DNA of 64,000 bases, from contig CALBKH010000008.1 in NCBI GenBank assembly GCA_937892955.1, positions 32,326 to 96,325 of the forward strand. Direction: 5' to 3'. This DNA comes from an uncultured Alphaproteobacteria bacterium (GTDB taxonomy: Bacteria > Pseudomonadota > Alphaproteobacteria > Rhizobiales > Ancalomicrobiaceae). Of this stretch, positions 47,161-56,634 are shown piece by piece; the stretch's first letter is position 1, and every line of letters begins with the position of its first letter. Below the pieces are notes generated by a model. That model was not told where the DNA came from and searched no databases. It was given only the letters and a program-made list of their open reading frames with translations. A program made the translations under genes and the position numbers.

Positions 47161-47835
47161 ATGGACTTCATCACGCTCCTCGACGGCATCGTCATCGTGG
47201 TGATGTTGGTGTCGGCGCTGCTCGCCATGTATCGCGGCTTTCTGCGCGAAGTGCTGTCGATCGCCTCCTGGGTGGCGGCGGCCGGGGTCGCCTTCCTCTT
47301 CCACAAGCAGCTCCTGCCGACGGTGAAGGCCTATGTGCCGAACGACAACGTCGCGCTCGGCGTCACGGTGATCGGGCTCTTCGTCGTCACCCTGCTGGTG
47401 GTCAGCTGGATCACCATGAAGATCTCGGACTTCGTGCTCGATTCTTCTTTCGGTGCGCTCGATCGCTCGGCCGGCTTCCTGTTCGGCGCGGCGCGCGGTC
47501 TGTTGTTGATCGTCGTGGCGATGCAGTTCTTCAACTGGTTCGTTCCGGCGCCGCAGCAGCCCAAGTGGGTGTCGGCGGCGAAATCGAAGCCGATCGTCGA
47601 CTATCTCGGCGAACGGCTGCTCGCGGTGCTGCCCGAGAACGCCGAAGAAGAGCTGCAGAAGTATCTGAAGAAGAAGCGCGGGCCGGAGGACGGCACGCCG
47701 CAGGAGCCGGCCGAGCCCGGCAAGCCGCTCGCCCAGCCGCAGAAGAGCACGGACGCCGCGACGCCGCTCTATCGCAACGGCGACAAGCGGCAACTGGAGC
47801 AGATGATCGGGACGACGGCGAAGCCGGCGCCCTGA
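47161..47835 (+). CDS. cvpA: CvpA family membrane protein
   Basis: A 224-residue inner-membrane protein with four TM helices in the first about 135 residues (DFITLLDGIVIVVMLVSALL onward, and FGALDRSAGFLFGAARGLLL). A Pro/Lys-rich cytosolic tail follows. CvpA is needed for colicin V production in E. coli and usually precedes purF, as here (138 nt apart). The start at 47161 begins the first TM helix. The longer upstream frame has no homology. Confidence 0.9.
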   Translation: MDFITLLDGIVIVVMLVSALLAMYRGFLREVLSIASWVAAAGVAFLFHKQLLPTVKAYVPNDNVALGVTVIGLFVVTLLVVSWITMKISDFVLDSSFGALDRSAGFLFGAARGLLLIVVAMQFFNWFVPAPQQPKWVSAAKSKPIVDYLGERLLAVLPENAEEELQKYLKKKRGPEDGTPQEPAEPGKPLAQPQKSTDAATPLYRNGDKRQLEQMIGTTAKPAP

Positions 47836-47973
47836 GGACGAGACGACGAGACGGGTGGATCCGGGGCGCTTCCGATCAGGACGGCGTCCCGAGCGTTTTA
47901 CGGCCACCCTCCACACTCCGCCGACCCTCGACCCGAGACCGGGGGCGGCACGGACGGACAGGAGTAGCGACAG

Positions 47974-49467
47974 ATGCCGGATCGCGATGCGGACGCGTTC
48001 TCGCCCGACGAGGCCCACGGGTCTCCCTTCGGCTGCGACGACCATCTCCACGAGGAGTGCGGCGTCTTCGGCGTCTACGGCCATCCGGAGGCGGGGGCGC
48101 TCGCCGCTCTCGGCCTGCATGCGCTCCAGCATCGCGGCCAGGAGGCGGCCGGCATCGTCACCTATGACGGCCAGCATTTCCACGTCGAGCGCCACATCGG
48201 CCTGGTCGGCGACAATTTCGCCAAGCCGGCGGTGATGGCCCGCCTCAAGGGCAACCGGGCGATCGGCCACACCCGCTATTCGACGACCGGCGGACAGGTG
48301 CTGCGCAACGTCCAGCCGCTGTTCGCCGAGTTCCACGGCGGCGGTTTCGCCGTCGCCCACAACGGCAACCTCACCAATGCGCTGACGCTGCAGCGCCAGC
48401 TCCAGGTGCGCGGCTCGATCTTCCAGTCGACCTCCGACACCGAGACGGTGCTGCATCTCGTCGCGACCTCGTCGAAGGGGCCGCTGGTCGATCGCTTCGT
48501 CGACGCGCTCCGGCAGATCGAGGGCGCCTACGCCTTCGTCGCCCTCTCCGAGAAGAAGATGATCGGCGTGCGCGATCCGCAGGGCGTACGTCCGCTGATC
48601 CTCGGCGACGTCGACGGCTATTTCGTGCTGGCGTCGGAGAGCTGCGCCCTCGACATCATCGGCGGCCGGGTGATCCGCGAGATCGAACCGGGCGAGATGG
48701 TGGTGATCACCGACGAGGGCATCGAGTCGATCCGTCCCTTCATCAAGACGGCGTCGCGCTTCTGCATCTTCGAATACGTCTACTTCTCCCGCCCCGATTC
48801 GGTGTTCTCCGGAACGTCGGTCTATGCGGTGAGGAAGCGCATCGGCCAGGAGCTGGCGCGCGAGGCGCCGGCGGCGGCCGACGTGGTGATCCCGGTGCCG
48901 GACTCGGGCACGCCGGCAGCGATGGGCTTCGCCGAAGCGGCGCATCTGCCCTTCGATCTCGGCATCATCCGCAACCACTACGTCGGGCGCACCTTCATCC
49001 AGCCGACGGACGCCATCCGCCACATGGGGGTGAAGCTCAAGCACAACCCCAACCGGGCGGTGATCGAGGGCAAGCGGGTGGTGCTGGTCGACGATTCGAT
49101 CGTGCGCGGCACCACTTCGCAGAAGATCGTGCAGATGGTGCGCGAGGCCGGGGCGAGCGAGGTGCACATGCGCATCGCCTCGCCGCCGACCACCGACCCC
49201 TGCTTCTACGGTGTCGACACGCCGGAGAAGGCCAAGCTCATCGCGGCGCGCATGAGCCTCGAGGAACTGGCCGCCTACATCAACGTCGACAGTCTCGCCT
49301 TCCTCTCGATCGACGGCCTCTATCGCGCCGTCGGCGAGCCGAAGCGCAACGATCCGTCGCCGCAGTTCTGCGACGCCTGTTTCACCGGGGACTATCCGAC
49401 GCGGCTCACCGACCGGGCGCTGACCGGCGACGTCCGCACGCTCGACCTCCTGGTCGAGTCGCTGTGA
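47974..49467 (+). CDS. purF: Amidophosphoribosyltransferase
   Basis: A 497-residue enzyme for the first step of purine synthesis, transferring ammonia from glutamine to PRPP. The nucleophile is Cys29 in EECGVFGVYG, so the first 28 residues are a propeptide to be removed, as in the B. subtilis-type enzyme. The glutaminase domain continues with AHNGNLTN. The phosphoribosyltransferase domain has VVLVDDSIVRGTTSQKI (about 369-385). Cysteines in the C-terminal half (FCIFEYVYFSRPDS, DPCFYGVDTP, CDACFTGDYP) suit the Fe-S form. Confidence 0.96.
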   Translation: MPDRDADAFSPDEAHGSPFGCDDHLHEECGVFGVYGHPEAGALAALGLHALQHRGQEAAGIVTYDGQHFHVERHIGLVGDNFAKPAVMARLKGNRAIGHTRYSTTGGQVLRNVQPLFAEFHGGGFAVAHNGNLTNALTLQRQLQVRGSIFQSTSDTETVLHLVATSSKGPLVDRFVDALRQIEGAYAFVALSEKKMIGVRDPQGVRPLILGDVDGYFVLASESCALDIIGGRVIREIEPGEMVVITDEGIESIRPFIKTASRFCIFEYVYFSRPDSVFSGTSVYAVRKRIGQELAREAPAAADVVIPVPDSGTPAAMGFAEAAHLPFDLGIIRNHYVGRTFIQPTDAIRHMGVKLKHNPNRAVIEGKRVVLVDDSIVRGTTSQKIVQMVREAGASEVHMRIASPPTTDPCFYGVDTPEKAKLIAARMSLEELAAYINVDSLAFLSIDGLYRAVGEPKRNDPSPQFCDACFTGDYPTRLTDRALTGDVRTLDLLVESL

Positions 49468-49522
49468 TCCGGATCGCCCGCCCCTCCCGCCCTCGCGCCG
49501 AACCGACCGGAGTGCACCGTCC

Positions 49523-50251
49523 ATGACCGACAGACCCCTCGACGGACGCATCGCCGTCGTCACCGGCGCCTCGCGCGGCATCGGCTACGTGCTCGCCCGC
49601 GAGATCGCCCGGGCCGGAGCGCATGTCGTGGCGCTGGCGCGCACCGTCGGCGGGCTCGAGGAACTCGACGACGAGATCCGCGGCTTCGGCGGCACGGCGA
49701 CGCTGGTGCCGCTCGACCTCACCGATTTCGACGCCCTCGACCGGCTCGGTGCGGCGCTCTACGAGCGCCACGGCAAGCTCGACATCCTCGTCGGCAACGC
49801 CGGCATCCTCGGTCCGATCTCGCCGCTCGGCCACATCGCGCCGAAGGACTGGGACAAGGTGATGGCGGTCAACGTCACCGCCAACTGGCGCCTGATCCGT
49901 TCGCTCGATCCGCTGCTGCGCCGCTCCGACGCGGGACGCGCGGTGTTCCTCTCTTCGGGTGCGGCCCATCGCATCCGCGCCTTCTGGGGCCCCTACGCGG
50001 TCTCCAAGGCGGCGCTCGAGGCGATGGTCGTCACCTGGGCGCGGGAGAGCGAGATCACCTCGATCAAGGCGAACCTGCTCAACCCCGGACCGCTCAGGAC
50101 CGCGATGCGGGCGCAGGCGATGCCCGGCGAGGACGCCGAGACGCTCGACCGCCCGGACGTTCTGGTGCCGACCGTGATGCGGCTGATCTCGCCGGCGCTC
50201 GAGGACAGCGGCCGGGTGTGGAACCACCCGACCGGCGACTGGCTCGCCTGA
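49523..50251 (+). CDS. Short-chain dehydrogenase/reductase
   Basis: A 242-residue classical SDR with cofactor motif TGASRGIG (14-21), NAG in VGNAGILGPISPLG (about 93-106), Ser in FLSSGAAHRI and Tyr158/Lys162 in YAVSKAALEAM. It follows purF by 55 nt, a neighbour pair common in Rhizobiales. The substrate is unknown. It is likely co-transcribed with the exporter gene 10 nt downstream. Confidence 0.88.
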   Translation: MTDRPLDGRIAVVTGASRGIGYVLAREIARAGAHVVALARTVGGLEELDDEIRGFGGTATLVPLDLTDFDALDRLGAALYERHGKLDILVGNAGILGPISPLGHIAPKDWDKVMAVNVTANWRLIRSLDPLLRRSDAGRAVFLSSGAAHRIRAFWGPYAVSKAALEAMVVTWARESEITSIKANLLNPGPLRTAMRAQAMPGEDAETLDRPDVLVPTVMRLISPALEDSGRVWNHPTGDWLA

Positions 50252-50261
50252 TCGCACCACG

Positions 50262-50831
50262 ATGTCGCTTCTCGCCCTCGTCCTGCTCGCCCTCGGGCTG
50301 TCGATCGACGCCTTCGCCGCCGCGATCGGACGGGGCGTCGTCGCGCCGGAACGGCCGAGCACCGCCCTGGCGATGCGCACCGGGCTCGTCTTCGGCCTCG
50401 TCGAAATGTCGGCGCCGATCGTCGGTTGGCTGCTCGGCACCGCCTTCGCCGGTTACGTCGAGGCGATCGACCACTGGATCGCCTTCGTGCTGCTCGTCGG
50501 CGTCGGCGGCCACACGGTGTGGGAGGCCTTCGAGGACGACGACGTGGAGGACGCGGCGGAGGCGGAAAAGGGCTCGCCGCTGTTGCTCGTGATCACCGCG
50601 GTCGGCACGTCGATCGATTCGATGGTGGTCGGCGTGTCTCTGGCGCTGCTCGAGGTCGACATCCGCGTCGCCGCGCCGATCATCGGCCTCACCACCTTCA
50701 CCATGGCGTCGATCGGCATGTACGCCGGCAAGGCGATCGGCGACCGCTTCGGCCGGCGTGCCGAGATCGTCGCCGGCGTCGGTCTCGGTCTGCTCGGCTG
50801 CGGGATCCTCTACAGCCACACGATGGGGTGA
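50262..50831 (+). CDS. MntP-like manganese efflux pump
   Basis: A 189-residue membrane protein with six TM helices in two repeats, each with an intramembrane Asp: LGLSIDAFAAAIGRG (about 12-26) and VGTSIDSMVVGVSLA (about 119-133). This is the MntP/DUF204 signature of manganese exporters. The gap of only 10 nt to the SDR leaves no room for the yybP-ykoY riboswitch often found before mntP. Confidence 0.85.
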   Translation: MSLLALVLLALGLSIDAFAAAIGRGVVAPERPSTALAMRTGLVFGLVEMSAPIVGWLLGTAFAGYVEAIDHWIAFVLLVGVGGHTVWEAFEDDDVEDAAEAEKGSPLLLVITAVGTSIDSMVVGVSLALLEVDIRVAAPIIGLTTFTMASIGMYAGKAIGDRFGRRAEIVAGVGLGLLGCGILYSHTMG

Positions 50832-50948
50832 CGTCGAGGCGTGTGAGCGGTGGTTCGCGTAGGGTTCCGCCGAGCGCAGCGAGGTGCACCGACCACGACG
50901 AACGTCCGCCCGTGCTCGCGGAAGCGCCGCCGGTCCGGTTCGCTTCGC

Positions 50949-52379
50949 TCAGCGCCGCCCGGACTTGTCGTGATACGGGTTGTCGCCGGCCCTGAGCGAC
51001 ACGCGCAGCGGCACGCCGGCGAGGCCGAAGCGGTCGCGCAGGTCGTTGGTGAGGTAGCGCACGTAGCTCTCCGGCAGCACCTCGGGGCGCGAGCAGAAGA
51101 CGACGAAGTGCGGCGGCCGGGTCTTGGCCTGGGTGACATAGCGGATCTTGAGGCGCCGTCCCGACACCGCCGGCGGCGGGTGGCGCTCCAGCACGGTCTC
51201 CAGCCAGCGGTTCAGCCGCGAGGTCGAGACGCGGGCGTTCCAGGTGCGGTGGGCGTTCTCCACCGCCTTCATCAGCTCGTCGAGCCCGTCGCCCATCAGG
51301 CCGGAGATGCGGACGAGCGGCACGCCGCGCACCTGCGGCAGCAGACGATCGCAGGTCTCGCGCATGGCGGCCCAGGCGGCGGATCGGTCCTCGATCAGGT
51401 CCCACTTGTTGAGGGCGATGACGAGGGCGCGACCCTCCTTGACCACCAGATCGACGATCTGCAGGTCCTGCTTCTCGAAGGGGATGGTGGCGTCGAGACA
51501 GACCACCACCACTTCGGCGAAGCGGACGGCACGGATCGCATCGGCGACCGACAGCTTCTCGAGCTTGTCCTGGACGCGCGATTTGCGACGCAGGCCGGCG
51601 GTGTCGAAGAGCTTGACCTTGCGGCCGCGCCATTCCCAGTCGACCGAGATCGAGTCACGGGTGATGCCGGCCTCGGGACCGGTCAGCATGCGGTCCTCGC
51701 CGATCAGCGAGTTGATCAGCGTCGACTTGCCGGCGTTGGGGCGGCCGGTGACGGCGACGCGCAGCGGCATCGCCCGGCGTTTCGCCTCGGCCGCGGCTTC
51801 GGCCGCTTCCTCGTCCTCCTCCGACACGTCGTCGACGGTGTCGGGCGCGACCGGCACGTTGGCTTCCGCCTCCTCGTCGGCGATCGCGTCGACGTGCGGC
51901 ATCAGCGCGGCATGGAGATCGGCCATGCCTTCGCCGTGCTCGGCGGAGATGGCGACGGGATCGCCGAAGCCGAGTTCGTAGGCCTCCCAGGCGCCGGCCT
52001 CGCCGACGCGCCCCTCGGCCTTGTTGGCGAGAAGGATCACCGGCACGTCGACGCGGCGCAGGAGGTCGGCGAAGGAGCGGTCGATCGGCAGCAGGCCGGT
52101 GCGCGCGTCGATGACGAAGAGCACCACGTCGGCGAGGCGGATCGCTTCTTCCGTCTGGGCGCGCATGCGGCCGGACAGGCTCTCGGCGTCGGCCTCTTCG
52201 AGACCGGCGGTGTCGACGATGGTGAAGCTCAGGTCGCCGAGCTTCGCCTCGCCGGGTCGGCGGTCACGGGTGACGCCCGGCGTGTCGTCGACCAGCGCCA
52301 GCCGCTTGCCGACGAGGCGATTGAAGAGCGTCGACTTGCCGACGTTGGGTCGGCCGACGATGACCACGGTTGCCGGCAT
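50949..52379 (-). CDS. der: Ribosome biogenesis GTPase Der (EngA)
   Basis: A 476-residue protein with two tandem GTPase domains and a KH-like C-terminus, needed for 50S assembly. The first G1 is GRPNVGKST (9-17), with DTPGVTRDR and DTAGLEE. The second G1 is GRPNAGKST (about 210-218), with GITRDS, DTAGLRRK and NKWDLIED. Between the domains is an acidic linker (about 170-205, rich in Glu and Ala). The KH domain ends DNPYHDKSGRR. It is the third gene of yfgM-bamB-der, starting 3 nt after the bamB stop. Confidence 0.96.
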   Translation of the reverse strand: MPATVVIVGRPNVGKSTLFNRLVGKRLALVDDTPGVTRDRRPGEAKLGDLSFTIVDTAGLEEADAESLSGRMRAQTEEAIRLADVVLFVIDARTGLLPIDRSFADLLRRVDVPVILLANKAEGRVGEAGAWEAYELGFGDPVAISAEHGEGMADLHAALMPHVDAIADEEAEANVPVAPDTVDDVSEEDEEAAEAAAEAKRRAMPLRVAVTGRPNAGKSTLINSLIGEDRMLTGPEAGITRDSISVDWEWRGRKVKLFDTAGLRRKSRVQDKLEKLSVADAIRAVRFAEVVVVCLDATIPFEKQDLQIVDLVVKEGRALVIALNKWDLIEDRSAAWAAMRETCDRLLPQVRGVPLVRISGLMGDGLDELMKAVENAHRTWNARVSTSRLNRWLETVLERHPPPAVSGRRLKIRYVTQAKTRPPHFVVFCSRPEVLPESYVRYLTNDLRDRFGLAGVPLRVSLRAGDNPYHDKSGRR

Positions 52380-52382
52380 GAC

Positions 52383-53735
52383 TCACTCGTAGGCGGTGAG
52401 GTTGCCGGAGGCGTCGAGCACCAGGATCTTCCCCGACACCGCGATCGGCTGCACCATCGCCGGCGTGTGGCCGCTCTGGGTCGCGGTGATGCGGCCGGAG
52501 GTCGGATCGGCGCCGATCATGCCGCCCTCGTTGGAGACCAGCCACAGCGAGCCGCCGGCGAGCACCGGGCCGGCCCAATGGGTGCGCTTCTTCTTGGTCT
52601 TGGTGACGGGCAGATGCGTCGCCCACAGGACCTCGCCGGTCTTGCGATCGAGCGCGGTCAGGTTGTCGTCGAGGTCGACCAGGAAAACGGCGTTGCCGGC
52701 GACGGCGGGCGTGTGAGCCGAGCCGAAGGCGACGTCCCACAGGCGGGCGCCGGACTTCAGTTCGATCGCCACGGTGCGGGAGCCGACGCCGGTCGCGTAG
52801 ACGACGCCGTCGGCGATCACCGGGCTGGCGGCGATGGTGGCGAGGCCCGACACCGCGAAGGTGCGGGAGGCGCGGGCCAGCGTGTCGTTCCACAACACCT
52901 TGCCCGACTTCATCTCGAGCGCCACCAGTTCACCGGAGGTGAAGGGCACCACGGCGATGCCGTTCGCGATGGCGGGATTGGCGGAGGACAGCAGGTTGCC
53001 GATCTCCGGCGTACCGCGCCACGTCCAGGCCTCGGTGCCGTCGGCGACATTGTGGGCGACGACGGTGCTGGCCTGGGTGACGACGACGACCTTGCCGTCG
53101 GAGACGGTCGGGGCGCTGCGCGCCGGTTCGGGGAGCTTGACGTCCCAGACCACCGCGCCGCTGTCGGCGTCGAGCGCCATCAGCTTGCCGTAGGCGGTGC
53201 CGGCATAGACGCGCGAGCCGTCGGTGGCGACGCCGCCGGTGGTCGCCGGCTCGTCGATGTCGTTCGGACGCACGCTGACGCGCCAGGCGGTGCCGCCGGC
53301 GAGCGACACGGCGGTGACGTGACCCGACGGGCCGAGAACGAAGGCACGGCCACCGGCGGCGACCGGTCCGGCGAAGGCGCGGACGTCGCCGCGCAGCATG
53401 CCACCGGTCCCGGTGTCGGCGGCGTGGGTCGACCAGACGCGCGAGGTGCCGCTGCCGTCCAGCGCGACGTGACCGGCGGCGTTGCCGGCCGGACCACCGA
53501 CGCCACCCCAGGAGGAGACCGCATGCGGTCCGGGGATCACCACCGGCTTGTTCTTGGCCAGTTGGCCGGGGCTGAGATCGGACATCACCGGCTGACGCTC
53601 ACCCGGCAGCGCCTTCTTCGATTCGCCGAAGGGGTTGATCGCCGAGATGGCGTCCTGGATGTCGTCGGTGGACGAGCAGCCGGCTGCGGGGACGGTCAGA
53701 GCCGCGATCAGCGCCAAGCGCAGGAACTTCGACAT
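52383..53735 (-). CDS. bamB: Outer-membrane assembly lipoprotein BamB-like
   Basis: A 450-residue lipoprotein: signal MSKFLRLALIAALTVPAAGC with lipobox cysteine Cys20, then an eight-bladed PQQ-type beta-propeller. Repeat units such as LMALDADSGAVVWDVKLP, LVALEMKSGKVLWND and LTALDRKTGEVLWATHLP are visible. BamB supports beta-barrel insertion by BamA. Its ATG overlaps the upstream gene's stop (TGATG). The yfgM-bamB-der order is widely conserved. Confidence 0.9.
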   Translation of the reverse strand: MSKFLRLALIAALTVPAAGCSSTDDIQDAISAINPFGESKKALPGERQPVMSDLSPGQLAKNKPVVIPGPHAVSSWGGVGGPAGNAAGHVALDGSGTSRVWSTHAADTGTGGMLRGDVRAFAGPVAAGGRAFVLGPSGHVTAVSLAGGTAWRVSVRPNDIDEPATTGGVATDGSRVYAGTAYGKLMALDADSGAVVWDVKLPEPARSAPTVSDGKVVVVTQASTVVAHNVADGTEAWTWRGTPEIGNLLSSANPAIANGIAVVPFTSGELVALEMKSGKVLWNDTLARASRTFAVSGLATIAASPVIADGVVYATGVGSRTVAIELKSGARLWDVAFGSAHTPAVAGNAVFLVDLDDNLTALDRKTGEVLWATHLPVTKTKKKRTHWAGPVLAGGSLWLVSNEGGMIGADPTSGRITATQSGHTPAMVQPIAVSGKILVLDASGNLTAYE

Positions 53736-54403
53736 CACTCGGCCTTTCCAGTGGCAGCGGAACCCCGAACCAGGGCGCTCAGTACGGCGAGGCGATCGAC
53801 GAGATCGCGCGGCGTCTCGGGATCGGTTTCCGCCGTCTCGATCCACTTGGAGGTGGTGGCGAGGTCGCCCGCCTTCCAGGCGGAAAGAGCCAGGATCTCG
53901 CGGGCGGAATGACGGAAGGGCTTGCCGGCGAGGGCGAGCGGCGCGACGCGCGCCTCCACCGCCGCACGCTCCTCCTCGTCGAGGGCGAGGTAGGCGGCGC
54001 GGATGCGCGCCACGTCGGCGAAGATCGGCGACGTCTTCTGATCGGCGGCGACCGCGTCGAAGGCCTTGATCGCCCCGGTGGCGTCACCCTTGTCGGCCAG
54101 GGTCGCGGCGGCGCGCAACGCGGCGAGCGTCGGATAGCCGCCGGATCCGGTCTCGGCGAGACCGCGGAACGACTCCTCCGCTTCTGCGAGGGCCCCGGTC
54201 CGGGCGAGACGCATGGCGGCTGCGAAGGCGTCGCCCTGGGCGCGCGCCTGGATCGTCCGCCAGTATTCGTAGCCGCGCCAGCCGGCGACGACGACGACGA
54301 TGGCCACCGCCATCGCCAGAACCAGAACCCCGTAGCGATCCCACAGCTTGCGGATCTGCTCGTTTCTCAGTTCCTCGTCGATTTCATTGAAGATGTCGGC
54401 CAT
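53735..54403 (-). CDS. YfgM-like membrane-anchored TPR protein
   Basis: A 222-residue protein: short cytosolic start (ADIFNEIDEELRNEQIRKLW, the conserved DUF2133/TPR_21 N-terminus), one TM helix (about 24-44, VLVLAMAVAIVVVVAGW) and a periplasmic helical-repeat domain. E. coli YfgM is an ancillary SecYEG-associated chaperone partner of PpiD. It is the first gene of the operon, with a 261-nt promoter region upstream. Confidence 0.86.
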   Translation of the reverse strand: MADIFNEIDEELRNEQIRKLWDRYGVLVLAMAVAIVVVVAGWRGYEYWRTIQARAQGDAFAAAMRLARTGALAEAEESFRGLAETGSGGYPTLAALRAAATLADKGDATGAIKAFDAVAADQKTSPIFADVARIRAAYLALDEEERAAVEARVAPLALAGKPFRHSAREILALSAWKAGDLATTSKWIETAETDPETPRDLVDRLAVLSALVRGSAATGKAE

Positions 54404-54664
54404 CGAACTCCGCCCACCGGGCCGGCGCCGCGACCGGGGTCGGGGCGATCGAGATTGATCTCATGTCGAGCGGTTTGAAAGCACGACACCGAACGGCCGG
54501 CGAAGCCGCAGCTTGCCGGATGCGCCGCACCATAGCCGTTCCCTGGTCCAGCCGCAAAGGGGCGGTGTCGGGAAAGGCGTCGGCGGCGACGCGGGATGTC
54601 CCGCTCTTGGCGACCAATCGGCGCCTTTTTGCGGCAGAGGTGCGTCCCGGTCACAGTCTTGCGA

Positions 54665-55234
54665 TCATCCCAGCGGAGAGACGCCGATCAGCCACAGGTG
54701 GACGCGCCAGAGGAAGGCGCCGTAGACGGTCAGACCCGCGACGATCGCGATCACGTCGTTGCGGCCGAAGGGCGGCACCTCGGGACGTCCGGGCTTGCGG
54801 CGCGCCAGCGACATGCGGTCGGCGAGCGCCCAGACGGCGAAGGCGGCGAAGAGGGTCACGGCCGGAGCCGAGCCGACGTAGAGGAGATGGCCGACCGCCC
54901 ACAGGATGGTCGCCGTCAGCATCGGATGGACGACGCGCCCCTTGATCCACCCCGGCAGGTACGTGGCGAAGAGCAGCGGGAAGACCGGCGCGAGGACGAG
55001 GAGCGTGGCGTGGCGCATCCCCTTCTCGCTCTCGAACCAGACCGGGGCGCCTTCGGCGCGCGCCCGACCGAACCCCCAGATGATCAACCCGAGGCCGACG
55101 GCCGAGACGAGCGTATGGACGCCGCGCCAGCCGTTGTCGCCGAGGCGAGCGACGAAGGCGGCGCGCAGGCTCGGCACCATCGGCACGGTGTGGACGAGGA
55201 TGAAAAGGGCGAGGCCGAGGACGAGGAACTTCAT
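54665..55234 (-). CDS. NnrU family membrane protein
   Basis: A 189-residue membrane protein with about five TM helices. The family pattern is visible in VLGLALFILVHTVPMVPSLR and then MRHATLLVLAPVFPLLFATY, with HPMLTATILWAVGHLL. NnrU proteins are linked to nitrite/nitric-oxide respiration in rhizobia, but their function is unclear and no denitrification gene is here. GGAG 7 nt before 55234 decides the start. Confidence 0.85.
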   Translation of the reverse strand: MKFLVLGLALFILVHTVPMVPSLRAAFVARLGDNGWRGVHTLVSAVGLGLIIWGFGRARAEGAPVWFESEKGMRHATLLVLAPVFPLLFATYLPGWIKGRVVHPMLTATILWAVGHLLYVGSAPAVTLFAAFAVWALADRMSLARRKPGRPEVPPFGRNDVIAIVAGLTVYGAFLWRVHLWLIGVSPLG

Positions 55235-55402
55235 CGGAGATCTCCGTGGCGCTGATTCTCGCATCCTACGACGGGAGCCGCCGAAGGTCCGTGACGATAC
55301 GTCCGCCGGGCGGGGATCACACGGAGTGGTCGATCACGACCTCGTGGTCCGAATGCGTCGGCGCGGGGGCCGGACCTTCGTTCCACCCGTCGCCGAAGAG
55401 GC

Positions 55403-56080
55403 TCACGCCACCCCCGGCGCCCGTTCGGGGAGCGGGAAGAGATCGGCGAAGCGGCGCAGGGCGTCGCGATCGCCGGTGATCGCCATGTCGCCGGCGGTGA
55501 TCGCCGCGTCGAGCGGCAGGCCGGCGTAGACCACCGCCGCCAGGGCGTTCTGGTCGCAGGTCACCACGGCGTCGGGCTTCGTCGCGCGGCCGGGCAGGAT
55601 CGAGAAGGTGCCGCCGGCGATGCGGGCGGTGAAGCTCTCGACGCCGAAGACGAAATCGATCACCGCATCGAGGTCGCCGGCGCGGTCGGGGTCGAACATG
55701 GTGCGGAACGACAGGACCACCGAGGCGATGCTCATCGGCTTGCCGGGGGCGAGCGTCGGCGAGCGCGCCGCCCAGCGGCCGATGCCCTGGATCAGCGGTT
55801 CGAGTTCGTAGCCCCACGCGGTCAGTTCGTAGACGGCGGCAGCGGCGGGCGGCGGCAGGCGGCGGCGCGTCAGGATGGCCGCGGCCTCCATCTCCTCCAG
55901 CCGTTGGGTGAGGACGTTGGGCGAGATGGCGGGCAACGCCGCCTTGAGATCGGTGAAGCGGCGCGGACCGAGCATGAGTTCGCGGGCGACGAGCAGCGCC
56001 CAACGCTCGCCGATCAGATCCAACGCATGGGCGGCGGCGCAACCGTCGTCGTAGCGCCGCCGGTTCGGACGTTCCGCCAC
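55403..56080 (-). CDS. HxlR-type regulator with SCP2-like C-terminal domain
   Basis: A 225-residue regulator. The HxlR winged helix (about 10-105; DLIGERWALLVARELMLGPR, ISPNVLTQRLEEME) is fused to a C-terminal domain (about 115-220) resembling a sterol-carrier/ligand-binding fold (FTARIAGGTFSILPG, PDAVVTCDQNALAAVVYAG). It may therefore sense a hydrophobic ligand. It has a GTG start with GAGGAGA 6 nt upstream. It is divergent from a VOC gene across an 88-bp region with a promoter and palindrome. Confidence 0.87.
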   Translation of the reverse strand: MAERPNRRRYDDGCAAAHALDLIGERWALLVARELMLGPRRFTDLKAALPAISPNVLTQRLEEMEAAAILTRRRLPPPAAAAVYELTAWGYELEPLIQGIGRWAARSPTLAPGKPMSIASVVLSFRTMFDPDRAGDLDAVIDFVFGVESFTARIAGGTFSILPGRATKPDAVVTCDQNALAAVVYAGLPLDAAITAGDMAITGDRDALRRFADLFPLPERAPGVA

Positions 56081-56094
56081 ACCGGTCTCCTCGA

Positions 56095-56123
56095 TTGACA
56101 GGATTTTACTCCTAAAATAGGAT
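56095..56123 (+). promoter_or_regulatory. Near-consensus promoter with overlapping palindromic operator
   Basis: TTGACA (56095-56100), 17-bp spacer, TAGGAT (56118-56123) is a near-ideal sigma-70 promoter facing the VOC gene. The palindrome TCCTA-AAA-TAGGA (56110-56122) overlaps the -10 hexamer, so a bound regulator would block it. The divergent HxlR regulator is the obvious candidate. Confidence 0.7.
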
Positions 56124-56168
56124 CTTCAAATATCGTAATGATACCGACTTCGTTCGGGGGAGGATAGC

Positions 56169-56630
56169 ATGGCGCAGATGATCTTCGTGAACCTGCCGGT
56201 CGCCGATCTCGAAGCGTCGAAGGCGTTCTATCTGGCCCTCGGCTACAGTGTCGATCCGCGGTTCAGCGACGACAAGGCGACGTCGATCGTGATCTCCGAG
56301 CGCATCGTCGTCATGCTGCTGATCGAGCCGTTCTTCGCCACCTTCTGCACCAAGCCGACGGCGGACGCGCATGCGGTGACCGAAGTGCGCAACTGCCTGT
56401 CGATGGAGAGCCGGGAGGCGGTCGACCGTCTGGTCGACGCGGCGGTGACGGCGGGCGGGCGCGAGGATCGCTCGGCGATGGACATGGGCTTCATGTACAT
56501 GCGCGCCTTCGACGACCTCGACGGCCACGTCTGGGAGATCGCCTGGATGGATCCGGCCTTCGCCGAGAAGGGTGTCACCGACGAGCGGCACGACGACGCC
56601 GAGGTGATGGCGAAACTCGAGGCGCGGTGA
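56169..56630 (+). CDS. VOC family protein (glyoxalase/bleomycin-resistance-like)
   Basis: A 153-residue protein built from two beta-alpha-beta-beta-beta modules (QMIFVNLPVADLEASKAFYL; GFMYMRAFDDLDGHVWEIAW with the metal-ligand Glu near the end). A promoter and palindrome stand upstream. Probably a small-molecule-binding or modifying enzyme; substrate unknown. GGGGAGGATAGC before the ATG is a strong ribosome binding site. Regulation by the divergent HxlR protein is likely. Confidence 0.87.
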   Translation: MAQMIFVNLPVADLEASKAFYLALGYSVDPRFSDDKATSIVISERIVVMLLIEPFFATFCTKPTADAHAVTEVRNCLSMESREAVDRLVDAAVTAGGREDRSAMDMGFMYMRAFDDLDGHVWEIAWMDPAFAEKGVTDERHDDAEVMAKLEAR

Positions 56631-56634
56631 CCCG

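Noticed and set aside
50832..50948. Possible yybP-ykoY manganese riboswitch near the MntP-like gene
   Set aside because: The gene starts 10 nt after the upstream stop codon, leaving no space for a riboswitch. The sequence after it shows no such fold.
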